From positions 35,516,580-35,580,579 of the forward strand of contig NC_088678.1 of the NCBI RefSeq assembly GCF_950023065.1: DNA of 64,000 bases. Direction: 5' to 3'. Positions 36,001 to 44,438 of this stretch are shown piece after piece; the stretch's first letter is position 1; each line of letters begins with the position of its first letter. The position numbers and the translations under genes are program-made. Below the pieces are notes generated by a model. That model saw only the letters and a program-made list of their open reading frames with translations, made no database searches and was not told the origin of the DNA. The DNA comes from Planococcus citri. Lineage: Eukaryota; Arthropoda; Insecta; Hemiptera; Pseudococcidae.

Positions 36001-36697
36001 CTATATTTTCTTTTTTCATTTTTTGTTCAATATATTTGTATGATTTGACATTATAAGAATGAGATTTAACAAACCGAGAAAAAATACAGTAGTAGAAGCA
36101 TTTATGGTCATCATTATTTTGGACATTAATTAAAGCCCTTTTATGTATCAAAGAAGTTGGTGTCTGAATGAATGACCCTCCCTTTTTCATGATATCATTT
36201 TTACAAATTCGCACTTCCATTTCAGAAGCGGAATTATAAGCCCACCCTGACCCTCCTCGATTCAATTCGTCATTTTGAATATCTATTTGAGGAAATATTT
36301 CAACCTCAATTTTTTTGAAAATATCTTCATTTTTGTAAAAAGTAACACTGCTTGTATTCAGATTAAAAATTTGTTCCTCTCCTGTAATTTTTTTATAATA
36401 TGCAAATAAATTGCAATTTACTTTAACTGACATTACTTTAAACAAGGCAAGTGTTAAATATTCTGCGAAAGGGGTTTTAATTTTATTCAAAAATTCAATG
36501 ATTGTAAACTCTGGGTCCCTATTCACGAAAATTAAAGTTGATATTCGATTTTTAAATGCCGTTTTTCCATTTAAAATATAATACCCTAAATTTTTAAAAT
36601 CTTCACAATTTTCGATGGATTTTAAAAGATGTGATCTTTTAAGTTGATGATTTTTCCAATCACGACGGTTATCAAAAGTTTCCTCACAGGGAATGCA
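33074..36697 (-). CDS. protein-primed family B DNA polymerase of the Maverick element (main exon)
   Basis: Replicates the element using a terminal protein as primer. The exon is open from a splice acceptor (ATTAG, ending 36698) for 1,207 codons. It contains, in order: a C2H2 finger (CIPC, then 12 residues, then H, 5 residues, H); ALINVQNNDDHKCF, a motif common in Polinton/adintovirus polymerases; a Cys-Cys-His-Cys finger; 3'-5' exonuclease motifs I (FADFETM, about 385), II (FVHNLSKYDAHLI) and III (YVISDTLLLAD); an endonuclease VII-like zinc site (CCLC ... HHCHVTNKVIGRAHSKCN); and polymerase motifs A (DCNNLYGHSM), B (NNSTFGK) and C (YMDTDSF), with PKVYSL near the end. All catalytic acidic residues are present, so it may be active. 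No in-frame ATG is seen before the acceptor, implying an upstream exon. The ORF alone would start at a GTG at 36526, losing the finger. Confidence 0.9.
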   Translation of the reverse strand, partial: CIPCEETFDNRRDWKNHQLKRSHLLKSIENCEDFKNLGYYILNGKTAFKNRISTLIFVNRDPEFTIIEFLNKIKTPFAEYLTLALFKVMSVKVNCNLFAYYKKITGEEQIFNLNTSSVTFYKNEDIFKKIEVEIFPQIDIQNDELNRGGSGWAYNSASEMEVRICKNDIMKKGGSFIQTPTSLIHKRALINVQNNDDHKCFYYCIFSRFVKSHSYNVKSYKYIEQKMKKENIEFNFTNINYPATLSDLKKFEKDNLNVSINVYIYERKKVSPIKVCEMEKNLHYDLLMLKQNDENFHYVWIKNFSRLVSTQLTSSQHAVEVCKRCLVHYTGKNRLQKLIDHKKFCTDKSVKTPSKTELPTGKNEDDILKFRNLQYETPITYLVFADFETMLVTVESDDKIDEDRRTRKVQRHDPIAFCYYLINSKVFETQLSGKIKKPKDPVCYAGKNAATIFFEMIKEVGYECERKYKKYEHLNRFEFETQAQIEQFEKDPKCCLCLHKFKIDEKSVIHHCHVTNKVIGRAHSKCNLYAKVPNFLPVFVHNLSKYDAHLILHGYKKGAARDIRVIANTEETYISFSKKIANNFWIRFVDSYRFLSSSLSKLVDTLPKSELFHTNAYFQEPEKFDLICKKGYFCYDYLDNIEKLKQTKIPSKSDFDNALNMEKMGDEAYEFVKKVWNTFKCRNLEEYLVTYVISDTLLLADVFMSFRKISLRTYKLDPCYFYSLPGYAFQAMLKVTGVEFELLTDINMYLFFERALRGGITNTITKYAEANNVHVPQYDPKKPPCSLFYTDCNNLYGHSMGYNKLPLRNFKWVSKDELSKFTPDYILSIADDSDVGYYLEVDLNYPTHLHTFHNAFPFAPEKKIPPHSKTPKLLCTLEDKTNYILHYRNLKLCLKHGLVLKKIHNIIQFHQENFLESFINLNTSMRKKAKSNFETDFYKLCNNSTFGKMIENQRNYMNFKLVCNEKSLMKSISKPSYKNCVIFSENLVGIHFHKNVIKLNKPIYAGVTVLELSRNFMYQFYYEDLKKIFHNLEFPELLYMDTDSFILKVKTYDIYPYIRNNWEFFDTSNYPTNHFCFSDSNKKTPGFFKDEIPYPNQINRYISLCPKVYSLDLLNELLEIKSKEIKKVKGIKSVIVKKEMHFSDFYACLFDNKNVDKKQLQFKSEKHEIFTVELNKKALTNFCDKRDFYNKLNSRAFGHFDIDMDCT

Positions 36698-36774
36698 CTA
36701 ATTTTTAAAAAAATAACTTAAAATTAAAATAATTCAAATTTGAAATTTAAAAAAAATTTAAAAAAAATAAAAAA

Positions 36775-37334
36775 TCAAACACCAACCATGAATGATGCAC
36801 CTTCACCAGAACCACCAGCTCCAGCTCCAGCTCCAGCTCCAGCTCCAGCTCCAGCTCCAACTCCAGCTCCAGCTCCACCTTCATTATCATGGTTACGATA
36901 CTTTGCTAACAGTCTCTGTTTGGCATTTGAAATTTTCTCATCTTCATAATCAGTATCTTTTGTAATCTTCAACATAATATTGACAGGAAGTCCAGTTTTA
37001 TCTTTGATCACAGATGTCAATTTTTCCACACCAATGGTGAATGGAAATGCTAAGGTTATGGTTCTTGTATCATGATTCTAAAAAAAATAAAAATAAAAAT
37101 AAAATGAAAAGAACACTGACCAATACTACTCAAAAAAAATGATAGTTTTATTCAAAAAAAAAAAACAAATTGAAGTAAGTAGGTACTTACAGTTTCTTCT
37201 ACTTTTACACCAGCATAGTCTCTGAATACAGATAAGTTCAATATTTCATCCAGATCCTCCATGTTCATTCGCGAATCAATCATTTTTATTTTCATGAAGC
37301 AAGCAGCAAATTTTTTGGAATTATTAGAAGACAT
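36775..37334 (-). CDS. Maverick spliced gene: 148-residue protein with Gly-Ala repeat tail
   Basis: Two exons: 37191-37334 (48 codons) and 36775-37077 (100 codons plus stop). The donor CT|GTAAGTACC and acceptor TTTTTTTAG|AATC are both good, the junction is phase 0, and the intron is 113 bp. Residues 1-48 are MSSNNSKKFAACFMKIKMID and an acidic helix. Exon 2 continues with a folded-looking region (TLAFPFTIGV, DKTGLPVNIMLKI) and a charged linker, and ends in a GAGAGAGAG tract encoded by a GGAGCT hexanucleotide repeat. Function unknown. The phase-0 donor could also splice to the polymerase acceptor at 36697, so exon 1 might be shared. Confidence 0.65.
36815..36880. repeat. hexanucleotide repeat (CCAGCT)n
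   Basis: About ten CCAGCT units with one CCAACT variant, encoding Gly-Ala on the minus strand. Likely length-variable. Confidence 0.9.
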
Positions 37335-37925
37335 TTTTAATTAATTTTTAATATTTTTGCAAAACAAAAAAATTGAAAATTTTAAAAGTTTGTAGTTTGA
37401 CAAGTGAGAAATGAAAAACAAACTGTAAAGAACACGAAAATGTGGTATTATCAACTGAAAACTGCACAATATATGATGGACAACATTGTTTACCAGTGCA
37501 TTATATATCCGAGTGCACAGTGCAGTTTCATCTCCTACCTCCTCTTTTTTTTTATGTATACAATAATTAGCCACCTGCTGAGTCAATCTGTGTAGATGCA
37601 TTATGATACAGTATCCATAATCAATAAAAAAAAAAACAGAGACAATGCACATAAAATGTATTGTAAAATTTATCAAGTTGCATCTTAGTAATTAAGTAAG
37701 TAAGTAAGTTGTTAGGTAGGTAGTATACTTGTACATCATTATTTCATAAACATTAAAAAAAACATCATCATTAACCAAGTACAGTTTTAAAACAAATTTA
37801 ATGTTACCCATCCTCAGCTACTGCTGTTTCCATCTCTTCTTGTTCTTTCCAGTATATGTACATTCAATCTGGATATTATTCAACAGTTCTTTTCTTTTTA
37901 CAAATTTGAATCTGACAAATTATTT

Positions 37926-38348
37926 TCAGTGTTGGTATTTTTTTGGAATTTTTTCTTCAACAATTTCATCAAACCATTTCAAAAATTCTTTTACTCTATC
38001 TATTTCTTTACTTGATAAAGATAGATCAAAATTAAAAATATCTCTCAATACACAATCTGCAATGAACTTGTATTTAGTATGTTTGTATACATCATCCCCC
38101 TTACTGACATCATTTTTAATATCTTCCCAACTGGACACCCAAAGTTTATCTTCAATTTTGCAACGACATATAGGTAACAAATGCAATAAAATATTTGTTT
38201 TCAAATAGATACAATCAATATGATTATCATTGATAAAAATATTTGCACGAAATGATTTACTTTTTTTCTTATGACATGAAATGTCTTTTTTATTTGGAAA
38301 ATTATATGTTTCAACAATATGCATTTTACAAATTATTATTTTTTTCAA
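37926..38348 (-). CDS. Maverick ORF: 140-residue protein, unknown
   Basis: Intact frame; the start could be M1 or M9 (MHIVETYNFPNKK). A basic N-terminal third contains SCHKKKSKSF; a central Cys/His-containing stretch (ICRCKIEDKLWVSSWEDIKN) follows; the C-terminal helix is amphipathic and acidic (RVKEFLKWFDEIVEEKI). No transmembrane segment. Lies between the Gly-Ala gene and the outermost ORF, same strand. No family recognised. Confidence 0.6.
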   Translation of the reverse strand: MKKIIICKMHIVETYNFPNKKDISCHKKKSKSFRANIFINDNHIDCIYLKTNILLHLLPICRCKIEDKLWVSSWEDIKNDVSKGDDVYKHTKYKFIADCVLRDIFNFDLSLSSKEIDRVKEFLKWFDEIVEEKIPKKYQH

Positions 38349-38502
38349 TACAATTGATTAAAAAGTATAAACACAACTAACAGATTTCACTGACAAAACA
38401 CAACTAAAATGTATTCTACATTAACAAATTATTTTTTTTTCACACACACAACTAATTCAAAAACCCATCCTACTTTATCCAATCAAATTGAAATAATTTT
38501 TT

Positions 38503-39006
38503 TTAATATTCCTCTTCTTGTAACATTTTTTCAATCTGACTTACAACAAATTTAGCCATTGATTTACGTATTGTTGATGACATATCACATTCATGAAAAT
38601 TTTGTTTAAATTTCTTAAGAGTTAATTTCAGACTCAAGTCATTCAATTTAAACAATGTATCTTCACATATCTTACTGAAATAATCATAATCACTATACTT
38701 TTTAAAGAACTTGATACTAGGCATGATGTCCACCAATGTATATGTGTCAATGTCATCAAAATCTTCTAATGATTGTAGAATGTTTATTGCTTGTTTATTC
38801 AGTTCATCCACATATGCATATTCAATTTGCATAATGTTGTAAGTTGATGCTAAATCTTCAACACGAATCATTAGAACAAACCTATCAAACTTATCAATAA
38901 TTTTTTGTCTGAATTTATCAATGGTTTTAACAACATCTTGCAAATTATCTTCATTAACGTCCTTCACAATCAAAGTATAAGGATCTTTGGATTGTTGAGT
39001 AGCCAT
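38503..39006 (-). CDS. Maverick ORF: 167-residue acidic helical protein, unknown
   Basis: The start is placed at MATQQSKDPYTLIVKDVNED. The frame is open 35 codons further upstream, but that part is Phe-rich and poly-T encoded. The protein is almost wholly predicted helix, rich in Asp/Lys (DKFRQKIIDKFDRFVLMIRV, LQSLEDFDDID), with a single Cys pair far apart and no membrane segment. It is the gene nearest the right TIR, about 390 bp from it, so it may be the first one transcribed. No family recognised. Terminal protein or a regulator are possibilities I cannot support from sequence. Confidence 0.6.
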   Translation of the reverse strand: MATQQSKDPYTLIVKDVNEDNLQDVVKTIDKFRQKIIDKFDRFVLMIRVEDLASTYNIMQIEYAYVDELNKQAINILQSLEDFDDIDTYTLVDIMPSIKFFKKYSDYDYFSKICEDTLFKLNDLSLKLTLKKFKQNFHECDMSSTIRKSMAKFVVSQIEKMLQEEEY

Positions 39007-39393
39007 CTTATACAAATGTAAAAAAAAATACTTATTAAATGAAAAAAAAAAACAGAAAAAATCAAAGTTCTTAATTGATGAAAAAAAATCACAGCACTGT
39101 TCACTACACAACTTGTTTATTAATACAACTGAAATCTGTTCTTGAAAAAAAAAAAAATAGTCATTAATAAATATTTTTCCCTCTCTTCACTAACAAAGTG
39201 AAAGGAAATTTTCTCCTTCCATCAAATAATAATTAATTATTATTATTTACCTACTGTTCTCTTCATCTTGAATAAAAAATAAAAAAATAAAAAAATAAAA
39301 AAATGACAACTACCAAAGCACCCTCTATGTGGCGGAAAATGGAAGCACTACAAAACAGCTGACTGGTTGTTGCTGTGTGCTGCTGCTAGCTGA

Positions 39394-39629
39394 CTGCTGG
39401 AACGCGCTCTATGTGGCACGTTTTGGAACCAGTAGCAGCACACAGAACTGGTTGGTGGTTGGATGGAGTGCGCATGACGTCATAACACAGTTTTTATTTT
39501 TTATTAGTACTTTGAAACGGAGCTAGCTTGACTCGGATAGCCTCAAAACTGAGTTCGAGCCTCAAACGGGAGGGTCAAAAATACCCTTGGGCGCTTTGAG
39601 TATGCCTAGGCGTCCTTTTGTATACTACT
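39394..39629 (-). repeat. right terminal inverted repeat, 236 bp
   Basis: Reverse complement of 24587-24822 with three substitutions. It ends ...CCTTTTGTATACTACT and contains TGACGTCA at 39475-39482, exactly mirrored in distance from the end. Confidence 0.95.
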
Positions 39630-39635
39630 CTCGAT
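39630..39635. repeat. right 6-bp target-site duplication (CTCGAT)
   Basis: Identical to 24581-24586, immediately outside the right terminus. Confidence 0.93.
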
Positions 39636-42038
39636 TAAAATAATAACGCAATTAAAACTTCACATCATTATCAGATTTTCATTCGGAAGGTCGCTCGAGT
39701 CCCAGAAACCCAGTTAGAATCTGCGCGAATAAGTTGACGATGTAATGTAAAAATTACCCCGAGAGATAAGTAAAATTACACATACTGGTAGAAATGCGAA
39801 CCGTCGAAACAGAAAACCACTAATTAGAAAAGAAAATGAGCCGAAACTTGGTAATAGTTCAACTCCTAAACAAATCTGAATTGTTAGAACGACGAACTCG
39901 TTTACGATAGGTATATCCTTTGTATACCCTTTCTCTATTCATTTTAACTCGGTTGCCTATTCTTCGAAGCTTAGAGGACAACTCGACGCGGTGACATTTA
40001 GCGAAGGATGATAAATATTTATCAACGTTTCGCCAAGTTTGCAAATTTCATTAGTTGACAAAAAACAACAACAAAACTGCTGCAAGATCTGCGACTGCGA
40101 TGCCGATGTGCCTCGTAGGCAAATGATTCCTCGGGCTAACTCTTATAATGCGGGTGTTATGGTTTGAAAGCGCCAATGTTGAATGTATTTTATCGACAAT
40201 AATGTTCTGATTCGAATATAAACTTTGCGGTGCCGGTGTACATTTGTAAAAACACATTCCTTTGAAAAACATGGCAAAGCTTTTAGTTAAATAATCTTTT
40301 ACAAAAGAATTTACTAATGTATAAAAGAAATGTAAATGTTTGGCTTTTTGTATGATTGCGAAGTATATTCTACACACTTCCACACCGTAAAGGTAAGAAA
40401 CATTATCATTTTTTTCCCTTTCGTATAGGTACGTACTATAGGAGCAGTTGCGCCGTTGAAACGACCCGTTACAACATACATAAGCACTTCAATTTATATT
40501 TTCAATTTGTAATTAAAAATTCGCCTGTTGAAAACAAAAAAGGGGAAATAACCTAATTTTCTTAAATACCTGCATCAGAATTAACACTCGCTTCAGCGAA
40601 CTTTATTCAGTGCTGGTTGTAATTAGTTTTCACACCTCATCATTTTTAACCTTTCTTCGCGAGTAAGTAAACGCATACTTATTCTTATTGAAGTGGAGAT
40701 GTTGGCGTTAGAGGTGAATAATGAAATCTTGTAATCACTTTCTGAAGTTGGTACTCGAATTAAGATGACATGGGCAGTGGGAAGGAACTAAAGTGAATAC
40801 TCGCCAGCAAAGGTCACTCAGAGACCAAATTAATGCTTAATAACTACGTCCCTACTGGTCCCTACCTAGCTAATGATTCTTCTTTATTATTATTGGCCGA
40901 GTCATCGTCCATCTGAAATTTACCTTATAGTTAGTTCTGCGGTCTGAGTCTCTGAGAATATAGCTCTGCCTCGTTTGTCTCACTACTGCAACAAAAATTC
41001 AAAATTCATTCGTAAATGTAGGTACTAAGTAGTAAGGACTAGATTAATTAATTATTATAGTAGATGCTTACCTACTCGTTCATTAAATAGCATTCATTCG
41101 CCTACGTAGTATTTTCATTTTTCAGGCTTCAACAACCTTCAACAAAAAAAGAAACTACCTATTACCTAATTACCTAGTGAGGTACCTTGATGATTTGCTG
41201 TATTTATTGCATTTTTATTTCAATTTTTATAATTATGATGAAAAGAAGTGGTATCTAATAGATTGTTCAATCAAAATTTCGCCCTCAAAAATCATGTCGT
41301 GCAACTTTTTCGATCCCAAAAAAGATTCAGCCAGTCAGCCTTGAGTTGATGTTGATTAAGATTGAGTCAATTTCATTCAGATTTCACTTTTCAGCCAGTC
41401 AAATCAAATCAGCTAAAATATTCTAAATATTTTTGATATTTTTTGAAAAAAAAAAAAAAAAAAAAAAAGTAATTGTTCAACTTTTTCCTACTTATTTTGC
41501 CATTTTTACCTACTAAAAATAGTATCAAAAAATTAACACAGGAGCGCTAGCAAAATGTTCTGTAATTTTCATTATCAATTTTTTTTCAAATTCGAAAAAA
41601 ATGAATTGATAACGTTGAGGCGCGTTGCTCCTTGAACGAATTTTATTTTTCAATTAATTAACAATTTTTACATCATTTGCTATTAAAAATGCACTTTTGA
41701 AGCTCTTCCTGTACTCATTTGATGAATTTTTCATAGCTCCATTCCTACAAATACAAACATCCAATTTCACTGTTTTTATTGGTAAGTTTTAACTTGATAA
41801 GTTAAATTATCACGAAGTCGTTGAGATAATTAAAATTAATCAACTTCTCGCTCTCTCTGGATATCTGTTTAATTTGTGCGATTTATTGCAACGTGTGGGA
41901 GTTTAGAGCGAGTACTTACGGTAAAAATTGAACTATTCTCTGTCCAAATTAACCCATTTATTTGATAGAAACTGAAATATCCCTCTTCTCTTTCGCATTC
42001 GCTTCTGAAACCTTATTCTATTACATTTGGATGATTAA
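39636..42038. other. intergenic, upstream of the isoaspartate methyltransferase
   Basis: No gene seen. The sequence flanking the transposon is ordinary AT-rich DNA. A 28-bp poly-A tract lies at about 41441-41468. Promoter elements of the downstream gene cannot be identified with confidence. Confidence 0.5.
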
Positions 42039-43186
42039 ATGTGTAATAAGACAACAATTATTAAAATTTCTATTATTACTGCTTCGTTCTGTAGCCTGGG
42101 GTTAATACTAAATCAAAATATGGCGTGGAGTTCACACGGTCGTTCGAATTTGGATCTAATCAAAAACCTCAAAGGTAAGAATCGTCGTATTTTTCACCAT
42201 CTTTCTACTCTACCTACATGTAATGCATTCCCCTAATACGGTATCTTTTTCCACAGCTAATGGTATCATCAAGTCAGAGCGAGTAGAAAATGTAATGAAA
42301 CAAGTTGATCGTGGAAATTATATAACACATAACCCATACATGGATTCTCCTCAAAGCATTGGATATGGTGTAACTATCAGTGCTCCTCATATGGTTGGTA
42401 ATTTTCATTTAAATTTTATTCAATCATTTTCATTATGTTAATTATGAATGTTGGTTTGTTGTAGCACGCATACGCTTTAGAATTACTTAAGGACAAATTA
42501 GTTTCCGGTGAAAAAGCTCTAGATGTTGGTTCAGGATCAGGCTATTTAACCGTATGTATGGCTTTAATGATTGGAGCAAATGGCAAAGCAATTGGTATCG
42601 ACCATATACCTCAACTAGTGAATAAATCAATTGAAAATGTTCAAAAAGATAAACCGGAATTATTATCTTCAGGGAGACTCAAATTATTAGGTAATGTTGT
42701 GTAGAATTGCAATTTTTATTTTTGTCGCCAAGCTTACTAATAATGTTATTCATTTCTAGCTGGTGATGGAAGAGAAGGCTACGTACCTGAAGCTCCTTAC
42801 AATGCTATCCATGTTGGCGCTGCATCTCCATCATTACCTGAGAAGGTAATAAAAAGAAATTAAAGCTTGCATGTTGAAATGTACGTAACTGTCAAAAAAA
42901 AAACTGACAAAAATATATTATGTTCAGTTGGTGAGCCAGTTAAAACCTGGCGGCAGATTAATCGTACCAATAGGACCAGCAAGAGGAAGTCAATATTTAG
43001 AACAAGTCGATAAAAAAGAAGACGGAACCGTTGTTAGAAAACAATTAATGGGTGTTGTATATGTTCCTTTAACTGACAAAAAATCGCAGTGGCCGTCCGG
43101 CAGGTTGATTTTTTTATCATTATTTGATTTCATATTTTTGAGTATACCTATTTTTAATAATTCTTATGTCATCTTCTAGGGAGTAA
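42039..43186 (+). CDS. Pcmt: protein-L-isoaspartate (D-aspartate) O-methyltransferase
   Basis: S-adenosylmethionine-dependent methylation of damaged isoaspartyl residues, the first step of protein repair. Six exons: 42039-42174, 42257-42393, 42465-42690, 42760-42845, 42928-43103, 43180-43186; all introns are GT-AG and all frames join, giving 255 residues. Family motifs: NPYMDSPQSIGYGVTISAPH; the HAYALELL helix; AdoMet motif I DVGSGSGYLT (111-120); GIDHI; AGDGREGY; NAIHVGAAS; LKPGGRLIVPIG. Residues 28 on (MAWSSHGRSN) align with the start of the usual cytosolic enzyme (human MAWKSGG...). The ATG at 42039 adds 27 residues with a hydrophobic core (IIKISIITASFCSLGLIL), which would target the enzyme to the secretory pathway if used. 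The last coding exon contributes only a few codons and ends SGRE. Confidence 0.95.
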
Positions 43187-44438
43187 TTGCCAGATCATCT
43201 AGTCACGTGAATTAGTTTGGTACCTCTTGACGAAGGCAATCTAATATTCCTCATTAAAAGACGTATTCCCGGATGAAATCTGTCTCTAAATGGTTAAATT
43301 TTCAGTATTTTTGTGATCGTGTCTTCATTCTGTATTTGTGTTTTGTTCATTTTGTTATCGTATGTAGAATGTGCAACGTGTTATGATTCCTAATCTAAAC
43401 TCCTTGATTAGTAGTTTTTTTCACTAATTTCTGTATTAATTCACATAAAAATGATTTTGCAGCTTGCGAAGAAATATTTTTTGTTTTATTTATATTATTT
43501 TTTGAACGTGATAAGATCGTGTCTTACTTCTTAAAGTTATTGTGCTAATTATTTATTTATTTATTTTCTATAGTGACAATAACAGGACCCAAAGTTTTCA
43601 TGTTCACTTACTAATAAAACGTTGAAAGAAATTTATTTTACCTATTTTGATATTTGATTCTAGGAAGAACAGGCATTGCTTGTAATTTACTTCGGAAAAG
43701 CAAGAAAGCGTTGTAAAATTCAGCAGATGATGAAGTTATTTCTTTAAAATGAAGTTTTGTTTCCAGTTTGGTATTCAATATATTGGAATACTATTTTTGA
43801 AAATATTTTTATTCAATATGACGTATAAATTACATATTTTTGCAACTTAAATCTCTATCAGATGTTTCTATTATGTTAGATTTTTTAATACGAACGTTGT
43901 TAATATTTATAGAAAATGGAATATAGATAATGAACTTATGAATCTAGAACTCCAAAAATCAATACGTCATACAGACAATCCTGAAAACAATTGCGATCCA
44001 TTACAATTCCGTTACGTAAATTTCACATTAAAAAAATCATAGGTATATAATAATAGGTAATAATAAATTTTTATATAAAAAAGATGAAGAATTTAAATTT
44101 AATGAATTATAACACTATTATTAATTTTGTCGCCATTTAATCATATCTTAGCCGCATGCTAAGGCTTTTGCATTTGAAAATAATTACAAAACTAACAATA
44201 AAGCAAAACGGACGATTCGTCTTGGACGATTGGTACTGAGAAACACAAAGACAATATTATCAAAAAAATGTAAACTTTTAGTTTAAAATTATTAACAACG
44301 GAACAAAAAAAAAATATTCTACAACATTAAACACAATGGCGTTAAATACCAATTTACTAGAGAAATCTTTTCTAATAATAAAATTCTTCTATTTCCTTAA
44401 CAACCTAGCTTTGGAAGACAATCTATGAAAACCACTCT
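43187..44438. other. convergent 3' flanks of two genes
   Basis: 3' UTR of the methyltransferase (candidate AATAAA at 43613-43618), then AT-rich DNA, then the 3' UTR of the minus-strand membrane protein gene. No further gene seen. Confidence 0.5.
43613..43618 (+). terminator. candidate poly(A) signal of the methyltransferase
   Basis: AATAAA about 430 bp after the stop codon, in a U-rich context. It is the first canonical hexamer I find downstream on this strand. Confidence 0.4.

Larger units (their letters stand above)
24587..39629. mobile_element. Maverick/Polinton-type DNA transposon, complete, 15,043 bp
   Basis: Boundaries are set by near-identical 236-bp terminal inverted repeats, AG...CT termini and a perfect 6-bp target-site duplication. 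The element encodes a protein-primed family B DNA polymerase on the minus strand, plus five further minus-strand reading frames. These features together define Maverick/Polinton elements, self-synthesising transposons related to adintoviruses and virophages. The TIR near-identity suggests recent insertion, yet no integrase, FtsK-like ATPase, adenain-type protease or capsid gene was recognised. The left 5 kb contains decayed exon-like fragments, including host GST omega. The element may be mobilised in trans or be a reduced lineage with unrecognised replacements. Confidence 0.9.

Noticed and set aside
36740..36949. Pro-Ala repeat frame on the plus strand
   Set aside because: Antisense reading of the hexanucleotide repeat in the spliced Gly-Ala gene.
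37801..38208. 135-codon plus-strand hydrophobic frame
   Set aside because: Antisense shadow of the 140-residue Maverick ORF and its flank.
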